This document shows positions 35,182 to 46,515 of a DNA stretch of 64,000 bases, in pieces. Position 1 is the first letter of the stretch, and the number at the start of each line of letters is the position of its first letter. The notes under the pieces are model-generated. The model worked only from the letters and a program-made list of their open reading frames with translations, had not been told where the DNA came from and did no database searches. The DNA is taken from assembly GCA_944990035.1 (NCBI GenBank), contig CALYLX010000096.1, forward strand, positions 1 to 64,000, in the 5' to 3' direction. Source of the DNA: Clitopilus passeckerianus. Taxonomy: Eukaryota > Basidiomycota > Agaricomycetes > Agaricales > Entolomataceae. A program made the translations under genes and the position numbers.

Positions 35182-37115
35182 ATGAGCGGATTACCCCCTG
35201 GCCTTCCTTCGAATCTTGGAGAGATTGAAGCACCCTTCTTGATAGGTGAGCCTTGACCCTGTCTTGCATAACTGGGTCACCTAACCGAGCACACAAGGGG
35301 TTATGGTGTCCTGCGCGTACGTTACTACCCTAACCAGCCGAAGTTCTCAGCTTAGACGACCCTAATTAACCCGATCCTCAGACTCTTTGGCATTACCTGC
35401 GCCCAGACGACCTACTACTACCGCACGTATCCTGGTGATCATATTTATAGAAAAGCACTCGTTAGTGAACTTTTCAAAGCTCTTTGTTCATCCATGGTCT
35501 CACGGTCTTTCCATAGGTTGCAGGACTCTTGTACGCTGAACCCAATTGTCTTCGTTTACCTTCCACTCAGTGAGGATATAGCGTGTTAGAATTCGTTCAT
35601 TTAGCGCTTGTCGGAGAGGCAGCGCACTTCCTATATGTGGTTTCAAAGTTACCGGAGAAGCTCCCAGGCATTTTCCTCGTCAGATCGTGAGTGGTCCGTA
35701 ACCTGACCCTGTTTTCCCTCCATTGATTGCAATATCTAGGACCTTTTCGGTATGTCAACTCAGCGAAATTCTATGAAGATTCTATTTGACCTGGAATCGG
35801 CATTCAGGCATCATTCGCTCTGACAGTGAGTATCAGCTTTAGCTCAGCGATGTCTGAATCACCGACTAGCGTTCTCTATAGGTCTTAATCACGTCCTTGG
35901 TTCAAGCCTTCTATGCCTGGAGGGTCTGGAGCGTTTCTAGGTCACGCAAGCTACTTGGAACTATCGCGGTAGTCATCATTGTGAGTTATCAGCACTCTCC
36001 AACCCCGAATTCGCTCTTAATCCCTCAATCACATCCAGGGTTTCTCATCTTTTGCGCAATTTGGTTCGTTAGCCGTCTAGTGGTTCGCTACGCCTCTAAC
36101 CAGAGCTATTCTTTCCCTTCTATATAGGACTGGGCATTAGTGCGTTACCTTATATTTACGATGGTTCGATATCTGACTAGAACCTCTTATAGCTGCCGAC
36201 GCCTTCCTGTAAGCACCTTGCAAAGAGCGGACGAAAGGCTCCTCTAATCAGCCTCTAGTTTCATTCGGCCCGGGCTCACCGAGATTCATGGCCCTAATAT
36301 TCAGGCAAGTCACATTCTCTTGTATGAAATGAGCATTGCTCACGTTCGGTGCAGGGTCTATACTCAGCGCAACTCGCAATTGCTATGTTCTGTGACATAG
36401 CGATAACACTGTCGCTCGTTTTCTTCCTCAACCAGTCGCGCTCCGGGTTCAGGAGTACAGACAACATCATCGACCGCCTGATTATCTATAGGTGGGTTCC
36501 AATGCCTGCTCAGCAAAATCCGGACCTAATTTCGTCACGCCAGTGTCAATATCGGTCTTGTTACCAGCGTCATCTCCGTCGTGACTTTCGCTACTGTGAG
36601 TTTGGATATTCCGGCTGCGAGTGTTGAGAATACCATCTAATGTGAATTCAGTTCCACGCTCTTTCGGCCACCACGCACTTCACTGGTGAGTTCTAGCGAT
36701 CGTGTAGCTGATACTGTTCTTAACGTCTTTCCTCCTTCCTAAGCATTCACTGAAATTATCAGCAAATGTGAGCCTCTCAAAGCAATCTCTCAATACGTTA
36801 CTAATTCTACGCAGTCTACGTCAACTCCCTTCTAGTCACGTACGTCATGTGTTCCCCTTTCAAACCCAGGTTCTGATACTTGCTCCAGATTGAACTCTCG
36901 CAAGAATATTCGGGCGGTCTACGACAGTCGGCCCACCGCTGAAACCTATCCTATGGCCAGTGGCACGAACTTTTCCCAAAGTAAGTAGGCTGTTCTGGTC
37001 CCGGTTACCGCATTTCTGACAGTCGTACGTGATATTAGCGAAAGTCAACAGGTCCAATGGAGCTGTTGCAAGCGACGTGTACTTTGCATCCATCGACAAG
37101 TCTGGGCACCGTTGA
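35182..37115 (+). CDS. DUF6534 multi-pass membrane protein (copy 2)
   Basis: This basidiomycete membrane protein of unknown role starts MSGLPPGLPSNLGEIEAPFL at 35182. About fourteen small exons give L-F-G-I-T-C-A-Q-T-T-Y-Y-Y-R-T-Y, E-F-V-H-L-A-L-V-G-E-A-A-H, S-T-F-S (a 10-nt exon), A-S-F-A-L-T, Q-A-F-Y-A-W-R-V-W, R-P-G-L-T-E-I-H, G-L-Y-S-A-Q-L-A, N-Q-S-R-S-G-F-R, T-D-N-I-I-D-R-L-I-I-Y and V-N-S-L-L-V-T-L-N-S-R-K-N-I-R. The end is I-D-K-S-G-H-R, TGA 37113-37115. One intron has a GC donor (36305-36354). No frame defect was found in the junctions checked. Copies 1 and 3 align exon by exon. It converges with the alpha/beta hydrolase, with only 86 bp between their ends. Confidence 0.85.
36305..36354 (+). 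other. Non-canonical GC-AG intron in DUF6534 copy 2
   Basis: The 50-bp intron begins GCAAGT and ends GTGCAG between I-H-G-P-N-I-Q and G-L-Y-S-A-Q. The equivalent intron of copy 1 has a normal GTGCGT donor, so T to C at donor position 2 is a derived change. GC-AG introns are a known minority class. Confidence 0.7.
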
Positions 37116-37201
37116 GCTTGTAGGGGTATCTTTGTATTTATTACTATCTATCAAAATATATGATACATTGTTAATGCTATATTGGACGTGGGACATGTCT
37201 A

Positions 37202-38905
37202 CTACAGGAAGAGTTCGTACTCATCAATAACGCGACAGCCTAGATGGGGACTTCCCTTTTCCTTCAGGAAGCCGTCCTCTGTGTACAACGGAGTCCCTCT
37301 GGGATGAAGCTCCAGATCGTCTCCGACGGCACGAAGATACTCCAACACAGGCTTTCGTATCCACCTCTCGACACCACCGAAAGAGTTCTCTTGAGAGAAC
37401 CAGCCCAGATGTCCACCTTCGTCTGTGACAACCATAGCAACATAGCCATTATCCCCACAATCAGTCGGTATCTCCTGGACAATTGGGTCGTCCGCAGCGT
37501 TGATCGCGAGATAGGGGACTTGAATCGTACTCAAGGTATGATGACTAGATGCCCATAGATAATACTTCTCGGTTGTTGGAAAAGGGAACAGAGGTGATTC
37601 GCCACCAATCAGCCTCGTGAAGACCTCATCGAAATCGTCCATGGTTGGCCTCTGTAGTCGGAACACGTCCGCCAGGGCTTGGGTAACTGGGGAAGAAGGG
37701 AATCTGGCGAAAGACTCGGCGTGTCCCCGGAGGAGGGTTTGAATACTCGTGCCCAGGGATTGTGCGTATATTCGCTTCAGGAAGAAGTCTCGGTTCAGCC
37801 TTTCGTTATTGCGAGCGAGATTCCAAGGCTTCGGGTTTATTTGTTTAGATGTTTGTACGGATGAAATTAGAAGGGAACATACACAAGCTAGGGCACAAGC
37901 TGCTCGGATTCGACTATTAACACCCTCTTCTGACAGGTATCTTGTAAGGATGTTGGCTCCCATCGAGAAGCCCAATCCCAGAAGTGGTGCAGAAGGCCAT
38001 AGACTCGAGATATACGTTAATGCTTGTCTGAGGTCATCTGTATGTCCCGCCGTGTAGAATCTAGGGCTCGTTATTAGAGTGTTGCCGCCTATCCGGACAG
38101 AGCTGTGAACACACGTGTGGAGTAGATGATCGAAGAAACTCACATCCTCGGGCATTCATTACCACGGCCCGATAGCCGAGACCACCATACATCTTTGATC
38201 TACAAGCTTCAACCAGAATGGAATGAATATACGGTTCTTCTGAGCCTAATAACCGTTTATGAGTCTCACGTGTAATTAATGTAATTAGGTAGCCAATTAA
38301 CTCACCGCCTGAGAGCCCATGAAGGATGACGACGACGGGGGTATCCTGTGATTCCCTCCCAATGTCACTGGGTTCCGCAAAGTCGAGGCCGCTAGAGTCA
38401 ATAATTATTACTCCAGGCTTCTACAGGTAATCAGTGTGGGACAAGCTCTTACATAGTCCCTCCATCCATGAGACGCAAGTAAGTCCTGGAGCTAGAGTTC
38501 ACCTTTGGTTTGTAGAGGTGTATGGGAGACGTACCGACGATACCTGACCTTTTCGGTCTTTGTAAAGTCGCCCATCGCAGCTTGCACGGTCTGAAAATGT
38601 CCACTGAGGGAGAAAATCAGATCTAGGCGGTGACTAGAGACTAGCGACTAATACCTTTGGAACAACCACCAAGGGCCATGGTAGGCATCCCATAGAGACG
38701 GACATTTCGTGAAGATCAACCGCTGTAGGGATGTATACCTTCTTACGCGATTCTCAGTCTCGTGGTCTTGAATCTTCTCCGGGAGGTATGCAGGCGTAGA
38801 GGGATAGTAGACCTGTGAAGAAGCACTCGCCTTCATTGGGGATGTCAAAATTGGCACAGCGACGAAGACGCAAGCAACCGCGGTGCGGATTTGAGAAAGT
38901 AACAT
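37202..38905 (-). CDS. Alpha/beta hydrolase, YheT/EHT1 (acyl-ester) type
   Basis: The family includes yeast Eht1/Eeb1 (medium-chain acyl-CoA:ethanol O-acyltransferases/esterases) and bacterial YheT. The ATG at 38905 starts with a hydrophobic segment, M-L-L-S-Q-I-R-T-A-V-A-C-V-F-V-A-V. Then come C-P-S-L-W-D-A-Y-H-G-P-W-W-L-F, S-G-H-F-Q-T-V-Q-A-A-M-G-D-F, M-D-G-G-T-I-G-L-D-F and the oxyanion block H-G-L-S-G-G. The nucleophile elbow is G-F-S-M-G, the acid is in N-A-A-D-D-P-I, and the catalytic His is in D-E-G-G-H-L-G-W-F. The end is E-Y-E-L-F-L, TAG 37202-37204. Six introns join cleanly, including a stop-free 54-bp one near 37870 that should be removed to give A-L-A-C-P-W-N-L-A. The protein appears intact and fully equipped with a triad. 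In this locus it could esterify or release the acyl product of the desaturases (inference). It converges with DUF6534 copy 2. Confidence 0.88.
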
Positions 38906-41694
38906 TATGTAAGATAGCTAGAATTAGAGCAAAGGTTCCACTCCTTTCATTCGAGCGGGCCAGCAACGCATCCAAAGATGATATTGAGCGACCAGGATGC
39001 CGACCGTGACCACGCTGATTCGAACTGCATCACCTTCGGCTAAAGGCAAATAGGACCGAAACTCGATCATGATTGCATAATGAGTATGGCTGTCCCTCCA
39101 TCGGATGCATCGGGCACGCGTTTATACGAAATTACTAGTAGAACTCAAGGCAGGCTAACCTGTAGATGTTGTAATAGCACTCCTGGGGAATGTCCAGCCC
39201 TGCAGGTAGGTGGTCAAGCCGAAGATTCGTCCGCGAACTTTTTCAAGTATTCTTGTTTTGGTATTATCCCCGATCATTTCCCCCATTAGGGGGACTTTCA
39301 AGCCATCAACGCATCTTAAGATGAGTTGCTGCCATCCTATTATCTCGATGTCAACTCGATTTCTCGGTCAATGGGTGCCAGAACGAACAGCTGGATCTTT
39401 GTTCGGATACTTAGCGTACGTATTACCTCTCTCCCCCTCCTCTATCCTCGTTTTTTTCATGAAAATGCTCCCAGAAATATCCCATCGGATGTCCCAACTC
39501 CTCCTTCGGAGTTAATCACACTTTTGAGAACATAATTTCGTTGTCACAGGTGTTTTAGAGCGGTTTTCGGGGGATATCCAACACAAGTCAGTGCTTCCAA
39601 GTGATGTACATGAGGCGATCAGCTGCAAAATCAGATTCTATTCCGATAATGGGTTCAGAAGGTGAAGCGCGCGCTCCAACGTTCCATGCATCAGGATCCT
39701 AAGGTTGCCAAGAATAGCGGTTATATGGGCCGGCTTTGAGCCATCGATGTGGGGTTGTCAGGTCGTTTCTCTCCCACAACTGAACTCTAATCATCCGTAG
39801 ATTGAAGTATACCCCGTGAAAAGAAATTATCGAGGGTGTCTGGATTGAATACCCTTCAGTGAAAGGATTGTCCGTTCATGACACTTTCTAGGAACAAGCG
39901 CCAGGGTGAAGCAATGCGTAATCGTAGACTGAGGTAAAGCCGGAACAGCCACAACAGCTCACAAAAAGCTTCCTTGTAGGCGGCTTGGCAGGCTAATATT
40001 TGGATCAGACTGCAACGATCATCATCGAATGATCGGCCGCTCTGTGTTGCGAGTCGGGAGTATTTTTCCATTCATCCGCCTTTCCAGAAACTAACGGCTT
40101 TTTCTCATGCATATCCACTGGCGCATGCTATCACTTATGCTGATACACAAGGGGACACCGTGTTAGGCGAACTACATTGGATTTCCAGCGGAGGGAAATC
40201 AAGGGAAGAACCGCCCACTCGTATCTAGAGTAACATTTGGACCGGTCTATCATAACCTTGAAGTTAAGAACAGATATTGATGTATTCATCTCGCATTAAT
40301 TCAAACTAATCATTCCACATCAACGTCAGTCGTGGCAGATTGCCCAACAAGCCTTCCTACACAGTTTGCAAAGAAAGCACAAGGATCTGATACAAGGTCA
40401 GATATCATCGAAATATTCCGCCCCCACCGCCACTTCTATACAAATACTGAGAACTCGGACAAGCCATTGTGCTATCAGTGCATCAAAGGAGGTAGTCTAG
40501 ACGAGAAGGTCTTCTAAACATCTGAATGGGCATATTGACAGCATGATCAAGCCCCACCGAATCTTAAGCCGATGATTCAATGACTTACTGGTTTCTGAGT
40601 ATTCATAAGCACTGTATACAATGAGTGCAGATTGCCGGCTACGTGTTCTAACCACACTGGCGTCAGAAGCTACCCGTGCTATTTTTCAACAAACTAGCGA
40701 GTGTCATGGCTTGAAGGGCGGGGCAGGCAAGATTGCCACCAGGAAACCCGAAGGTTCAGACTGACCTGCTTCTGCTTCCGTCAAGCGCTCCCAGAGCACC
40801 AGCATTACGCCTGCCTCAACCTATCTGATTTGGACCACTTGTAATACATTTTCTGAGCTGTCTGGACTTTGTCGCCTGGATAGTGGAGAACAGTTTTCGG
40901 ATATTTGTAGCATTTACCGAGCCTCTGCTGGTCTATAAGGAGGGGGCGTTTTCTCTATAATGTGTCCTACCGATCTTTAAGCTTGTACAGCGTCTTTTCG
41001 CGCAGTCAGTGCAGACTAGAGACTTGCTAGAGACGAGTCAGGCGCGATCGAAGTGTTACGCGTCCTTGCCACGTGCCGCCCCTGATGATCAGGTGACCTA
41101 AACAGCCTGAGCAACAGAGTCCCTGCAGCTGTCGACGGCTCGGGACTCTCACCTTCATCTTTGTCGCCACCCCTCCTCGATAACGACTGTGACTGATTCA
41201 GCGAGGCCAAGAAGCTCTTTCGGGTCCGCATTTGAATAGATAGTGACTATAATTCTCGGAAGCTCAATTGAAACTCGACCATCGAGTCATAATACTGTGA
41301 TTGGTAAAATTCTCCGGCTTCCGCTGACACGAAACGTACCTTGTAACATTTGGGCTCTGCTTCGTAGATGCACTCATTTTCCTGAAAATCGGCAGAGAAG
41401 TTGACCAGGAATACCGACTGGAAAGCACCAGAGACAGATTTACCTCATCATCGAGTCATCTTCCTAACACACCGAGGCTTTGTTTAAACCTTCTGTCAAA
41501 ACCACCCATTGGGTGTTGACCTCATCTATATCGTGAAAGCATCCCGATGCTCCGATACCCAGAGCTTTTGGAGATGAATTTGATCAAGACATAACTGCAT
41601 TCGGGACCGCAGACTTCAAAACAAGGACGATATAAAGCGTCGACCAAGCTTTCAAGGTTATGTACTCAAAGAAAGTTCTAAAGTCTACTACTTC
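38906..41694. other. 2.8 kb intergenic region
   Basis: No gene was assembled. A minus-strand ATG frame at 41016-41231 (S-L-S-R-R-G-G-D-K-D-E-G-E-S) could be a stray exon but joins nothing. The right end is the promoter of P450-5. No repeat or RNA gene was seen. Confidence 0.4.
41631..41637 (+). promoter_or_regulatory. TATA box of P450-5
   Basis: TATAAAG lies 64 bp before the ATG at 41695. Its tandem paralog P450-6 has TATATAA 40 bp before its own ATG. Confidence 0.45.
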
Positions 41695-43610
41695 ATGACG
41701 CCTGGCCATTGGAAATACTCTTCCCTTCTTGGCCTCCACGAAGGGCCTCTCTCTGCGCTCAGAGAATTGTCTCCTCTTCTCGTCGCCGCCATCACTGTTG
41801 GACTGTTGGCTTATTATCAGAGGAGCAACTCCAACAACCATTCCGGAGAAATACAAGAGCTTGGAGGAATACCTTTGCTCAACGTGTGGCCGTTCTTTAC
41901 GAAAAGATATGACTTTATCTGGGATAACTTCAAGAAAACAGGGGGTAGCGCCTTTCGCTTCCGACTACTTCAAGTAACGGCTTTTTTCTCTATTTTTGCT
42001 TTATTAACCCATTGATTGGTCAAGCACCGCGTACTTACCCTCTTCGGAGAAGCTGGGCGTAAAGCTTTCTTCAACGACCCAACTCTGAACCTTCCAGAGG
42101 GATACCGTATTTTGATGGGAGGCATACCCCGGCTTGAAGATATCGAAATATCTACAACCGCTGGTACAGATACCACCCACTTTGGAAAAACAATTCTGCA
42201 TCTGTTGCGCCGTGAAAGGGTCAACGACGGTGAGTCTAGATTCCCTAGAGTGCGCAAGTGACGGATCTCATGGGTACAATAACAGTCCTTCCTACATTGT
42301 TCGATGATGTTCAACGTCGCATGCAGGATTGGGGCGACAAGGGCCAGCTTAATCCGTTCAAGGATGTTTATGACGTACGTTTCGTTCTCTCAACGCCATT
42401 CTCCAGGATCTAACGATTTACCAGCTTGTCTTTCAAATGACCGTCCGCCTAGCTACCTGCCGCGAGCTTTCTGAAGATAAGGAGGCTATTGCGAGGTTGG
42501 CGAATCACTTCTGGGATCTCGAACGAAGTGCAACTCCGGCCGCCCTTCTCTTCCCATGGTTCCCGAGTAAAGCCAAGAAGCTACAGCAGGACGCTACGGC
42601 CAAATTATACGAGTTACTGCGTGGCTATGTCGAGCGCAGGAGAAAGGCCCCAGAGCTCACCTCAGATGCTATCGATGCTCTGATCTCACGAGGTGACACT
42701 GACGACGATATTATCGGGGTATGTGCTTAATTCTTGACTGCACCAATTGACTGCACCACTTAATTTAATGCTCATCGTAGTTCGTTCTAAATGTCATATT
42801 TGCTGGTGTCGTCAACACTGGTATGAACGGTGAGTCGGCCAATAATGTCAAATCCTTTGCTCTTTTGAATTCCTCCTAGTATGTTGGAACCTCCTATATA
42901 TCGGGATGAGCCTGGAATGGAAGGAAAAAGTAACGATCGAAATGAACTCCCTTATCAGCAAGTACACCGATCCATCATCTCCCGAACCGCTCCACAAACG
43001 CCTCTCTTCTGTTCCCGTCGAAGCATGGGAGGAAGAGCTACCAATTCTCGACTCTGCACTTCGCGAAACCCTTCGAATTATAACCACCAATGCTGTCCTT
43101 CGCCGGAACCTAGACAAAGACATCGAAATCGACGGTGCAAAAGTCGCCAAGGGAGACTTCCTCGTTTACTCCCTGGCTGATGTGCACCTCAATCCCGATA
43201 TCTATACTGAACCGATGAAATGGGATCCCGCTCGCTTTGGGCCTGGCCGTGAGGAGGACAAGAAAACCCGTCATGGGTTTGCAGCATGGGGTTTAGGTTC
43301 GTCTTCACATTTAGTGCTCACGGCCCTAGCCTTACAAGGACTTTTACAGGTCGCCATCCGTGCCTCGGGATGCGAGTTGCCAAGCTTGAAATTAAACTCG
43401 TCCTTGCCCTCATTTTTGCAGGCTACGATTGGGAAATAGTGGACGGCGGGGGCAATCGACCGAAACATCTTCCGCAGCCAGATAAGAACGACATACAACA
43501 GGTACGTTTTTCGAACTCCAGATATTGGCCTAAGACCTCCTTAGTTTTGACACCAGGCTCGTCCCATCGGAGATCCATCTTATTTGAAGTTTTGTAGGAC
43601 CGATCGTTAG
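41695..43610 (+). CDS. Cytochrome P450 (P450-5), intact, with Asn in the I-helix
   Basis: This is the first member of a tandem P450 pair. The ATG at 41695 starts MTPGHWKYSSLLGLHEG and is followed by one hydrophobic anchor (L-L-V-A-A-I-T-V-G-L-L-A-Y-Y) and L-G-G-I-P-L-L-N-V-W-P-F-F. Eight or so exons join in one frame. The I-helix is FAGVVNTGMN, with Asn at the place of the usual acidic residue. The K-helix is RETLR, the meander is W-D-P-A-R-F-G-P-G, and the haem loop is A-A-W-G-L-G-R-H-P-C-L-G-M-R, with Trp where Phe is common and the Cys ligand present. The end is Y-L-K-F-C-R-T-D-R, TAG 43608-43610. There is no defect. This clan type, with a R-H-P-C-L-G loop and acid-free I-helix, differs from P450-1 to P450-4. 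Reaction unknown; the altered I-helix may mean peroxide-dependent, isomerase or dehydratase-like chemistry rather than plain hydroxylation. Confidence 0.88.
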
Positions 43611-44419
43611 GACGGATTGGGCCTGTTTGTTATTACCAGTGTATTTTATAGGGGAGGCGGCTGTCTCCAGGAATCCACCGATTTTTACACTGAGTTTTAC
43701 TTTGAGGCTCCCGGTGATATTGAATGGGTTGATTGTGTGGAGGACGCTTGAGGAGTGGTCCCTGGACCGGGCCGTCAAGCGGACCTCTGATCCCAAATCA
43801 AATTCGCTGAACGTAAGGTTGACTCGCTTAAGCTCAGGGTGCTGTCTTCCTTCTTACCACAATGGCCATCCTGGTGCTATCTTCTTTTCAGAGTCGTCTG
43901 ATTCAACGTCAATGGCCGAGGTCGCCTTCGAGTTTTAGGGTAAACGTGGAGCTACTTATGCCTGCACCCTGAAGGCTTGAGCCTCATGGCAGATTTTCGA
44001 AAAAATTGGCTTCTTCGGCTCCCGTCCTACCAAATTCAATTACTGGATACAGTATCATTGCTATCTGCTGTCATTTCTTACAAGTGAACATGCCACGGTC
44101 GCCTGGAATGAGTTTATTTGTGAGGCAGACATCGATCTTGTCGTCACACTTCCCTTGTCAAATGCTGGCCAAATGCGCCCAAGAATGCGCCGCACTCGGA
44201 CTCAGCAATGGATGTTCAGAAGTCCACAGGCCAAAATGGATGGCTGGAGACCCATCCCGAAGGCCCCGATGACGCTAGCCCAACTACGTGATCGAGCCTG
44301 GTTTGTCTTAGCTGAGCCGAAGCAGCGCGCCGAAATGGTTTTCAACTACCAGTAATCGAAGCTGATCCTGGGCTATATAACCTCCAATTTGGCTCCACTC
44401 CTTTAATCATTCAAGCCCC
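43611..44419. other. Spacer and promoter between P450-5 and P450-6
   Basis: 810 bp between tandem genes. Small plus frames (43627-43938, 44006-44272) show no motif. A TATA box near the right end is listed separately. The spacer presumably arose with the tandem duplication. Confidence 0.4.
44374..44380 (+). promoter_or_regulatory. TATA box of P450-6
   Basis: TATATAA lies 40 bp before the ATG at 44420. Position and sequence suit a core promoter with a short leader. Confidence 0.5.
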
Positions 44420-46327
44420 ATGTCAGCCACCAACTGGACAGATTCAACGCTCTTCGACCTTCAAACCGGTCCCCTATCTTCAATAAAGGGCACTTCCCCC
44501 GTTGTTATCGCCGCCGCCGCGGTTGGAATACTCGCACTTGCACAAAGGCACTTTTCGAACAAGAACAAGGGTGGTATACAGGAATTAGGAGGTTTCCCCC
44601 TATTGAATGTGTGGCCGTTCTTCACAAGAAGATATGATTTCATCTGGGAGAACTTCAGGAAGACCGGAGAGAGGATGTTTCGTTTTAAGCTCCTCCAGGT
44701 CAGTGGTCATTCGGTTTCGAGCCAAGAATAACATGCTAACAACGTACTATAGCATGGAGTTATAATGATGTTTGGAGAAACTGGACGCAGAGCTTTCTTC
44801 AACGACCCGACTTTGGACTTGTCGGAAGGCTACCGTATATTGATGGGAGGCGCACCACGACTGGAAGATATTGAAATCAAAACAGACCTCGCTGCAGAAG
44901 TTTCTATCTTCGGCAAGAAGCTACTGCGCCTCCTACGCCGAGAGAGAGTCAACGACTGTGAGTTCTTCCATCTTTCCCTCCCCAGCGTCATTGGTCTGAG
45001 TTACTCCCCAGTAATGCCTGCACTTTTCGACGATGTACAACGTCGCATGGATGGTTGGGGGAAGGAGGGTCAGCTGAATCCTTTCAAGGAAGTTTATGAC
45101 GTACGGATGCTCTCTCCCCGCCTATTCATATGCTAACTACGCACACCAGCTTGTATTTCAAATGACCGTTCGTATGGCTACCTGCCAAGAGTTCTCAGAA
45201 GACAAGGAGGCTATCGATCGGCTAGCACATGCCTACTGGGATCTAGAAAAGAGTGCAACTCCTGTGGCTCTCCTCCTCCCGTGGTTCCCCAGCAAGGCCA
45301 AGCAGCAACAAAAGGAAGCCACTACGAAGCTCTTTACGATGCTGAATTACTACGTCGACCTCCGAAGAAAGGCTCCAGAACCTATGTCAGACGCTATCGA
45401 CGTCCTCATCTCGGAGGGCGATGCTAACGAAGAAATCATCGGCGTAAGTGGTTTGGCCGAACAACCGGAGCTTGCAGGTTGACATGGTCTGCAGTTTGTT
45501 CTCGGTGTTATCTTCGCTGGAGTGATTAATACGGGCATGAATGGTAAGTTTCCCTTCTGTGTGGCACTTTCGCTACTCATCCACACCTAGTCTGCTGGAA
45601 CCTCCTTTACATCGGCATGAACCCAGAATGGAAGGTCAAAATAGCCACCGAAGTTCGCGCCCTGGTCTCCAAACACACCGATACCATCTCATCCGAACCT
45701 CTTCACAAACGCCTCTCTGCCATCCCGATGGAGGCATGGGAGGACGAGCTACCCGTGATGGACTCAGTTCTCCGCGAAACCCTTCGGCTCATCTCGACCG
45801 GCACCTTACTAAGGCGCAATCTGCAGAAAGACTTCGAGGTCGAGGGCAGCAAGATCACGAAGGGAGAGTTCCTGGCGTACTCCCTGGCTGAAGTCCATAG
45901 GAATCCTGACATATACCCCGACCCTCTGAAGTTCGACCCTGCTCGTTACGACCCCGGCCGTGAAGAGGACAAGAAGGTGTACCATGGATATGCAGCTTGG
46001 GGGTTGGGTATGTCACTTCGTGCCGGATCAACAATTTGAACATCCTTGCTAAATTTAACACTCGATCTATAGGCCGTCACCCTTGCCTCGGGATGAGGAT
46101 AGCCAAGCTTGAGATCAAGCTCGTCCTAGCTCTCATCTTTGCAGGCTATGACTGGGAAATCGTGGATGCCAATGGGAAGCTACCAACCGAGCTACCTCAG
46201 CCTGACAAGAATGACCTACAACAGGTAGGTTTTCACCGTTCTATTTGTCGAATAGCACTCATTACCATTTTAGGCTCGACCACTGGGTGAACCGTGCTAC
46301 ATGAAATTCCGGAGGACTGTAGCATGA
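44420..46327 (+). CDS. Cytochrome P450 (P450-6), intact tandem paralog of P450-5
   Basis: The ATG at 44420 starts MSATNWTDSTLFDLQTGPLS, followed by a single anchor and L-G-G-F-P-L-L-N-V-W-P-F-F-T. Exon boundaries match P450-5 one for one: H-G-V-I-M-M-F-G-E-T-G-R-R-A-F-F-N-D-P, then L-V-F-Q-M-T-V-R-M-A-T-C. The I-helix FAGVINTGMN again has Asn for the acid. The K-helix is RETLR, followed by F-D-P-A-R-Y-D-P-G and the haem loop A-A-W-G-L-G-R-H-P-C-L-G-M-R. The end is Y-M-K-F-R-R-T-V-A, TGA 46325-46327. No break was found. Divergence is greatest at the N-terminus and in the tail, the core being strongly conserved, so both copies look under selection. It converges with DUF6534 copy 3, 190 bp apart. 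Substrate unknown. Confidence 0.88.
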
Positions 46328-46515
46328 TTTATTAACCGTGGCTACGTTTAGCTTCGTCTATTGGTGTATTATTATAGTACAATACTAATGGTACATATGT
46401 TTCGATATAACATGTCCGTCATCTCCCGTGTGCGTTAACGTCCGGTCTTGAGCCTGACGGACTAGTACGGTGTGGTACCAATGGACTAGGTCGAGGCTCA
46501 CTATTTTGTGAGTGA

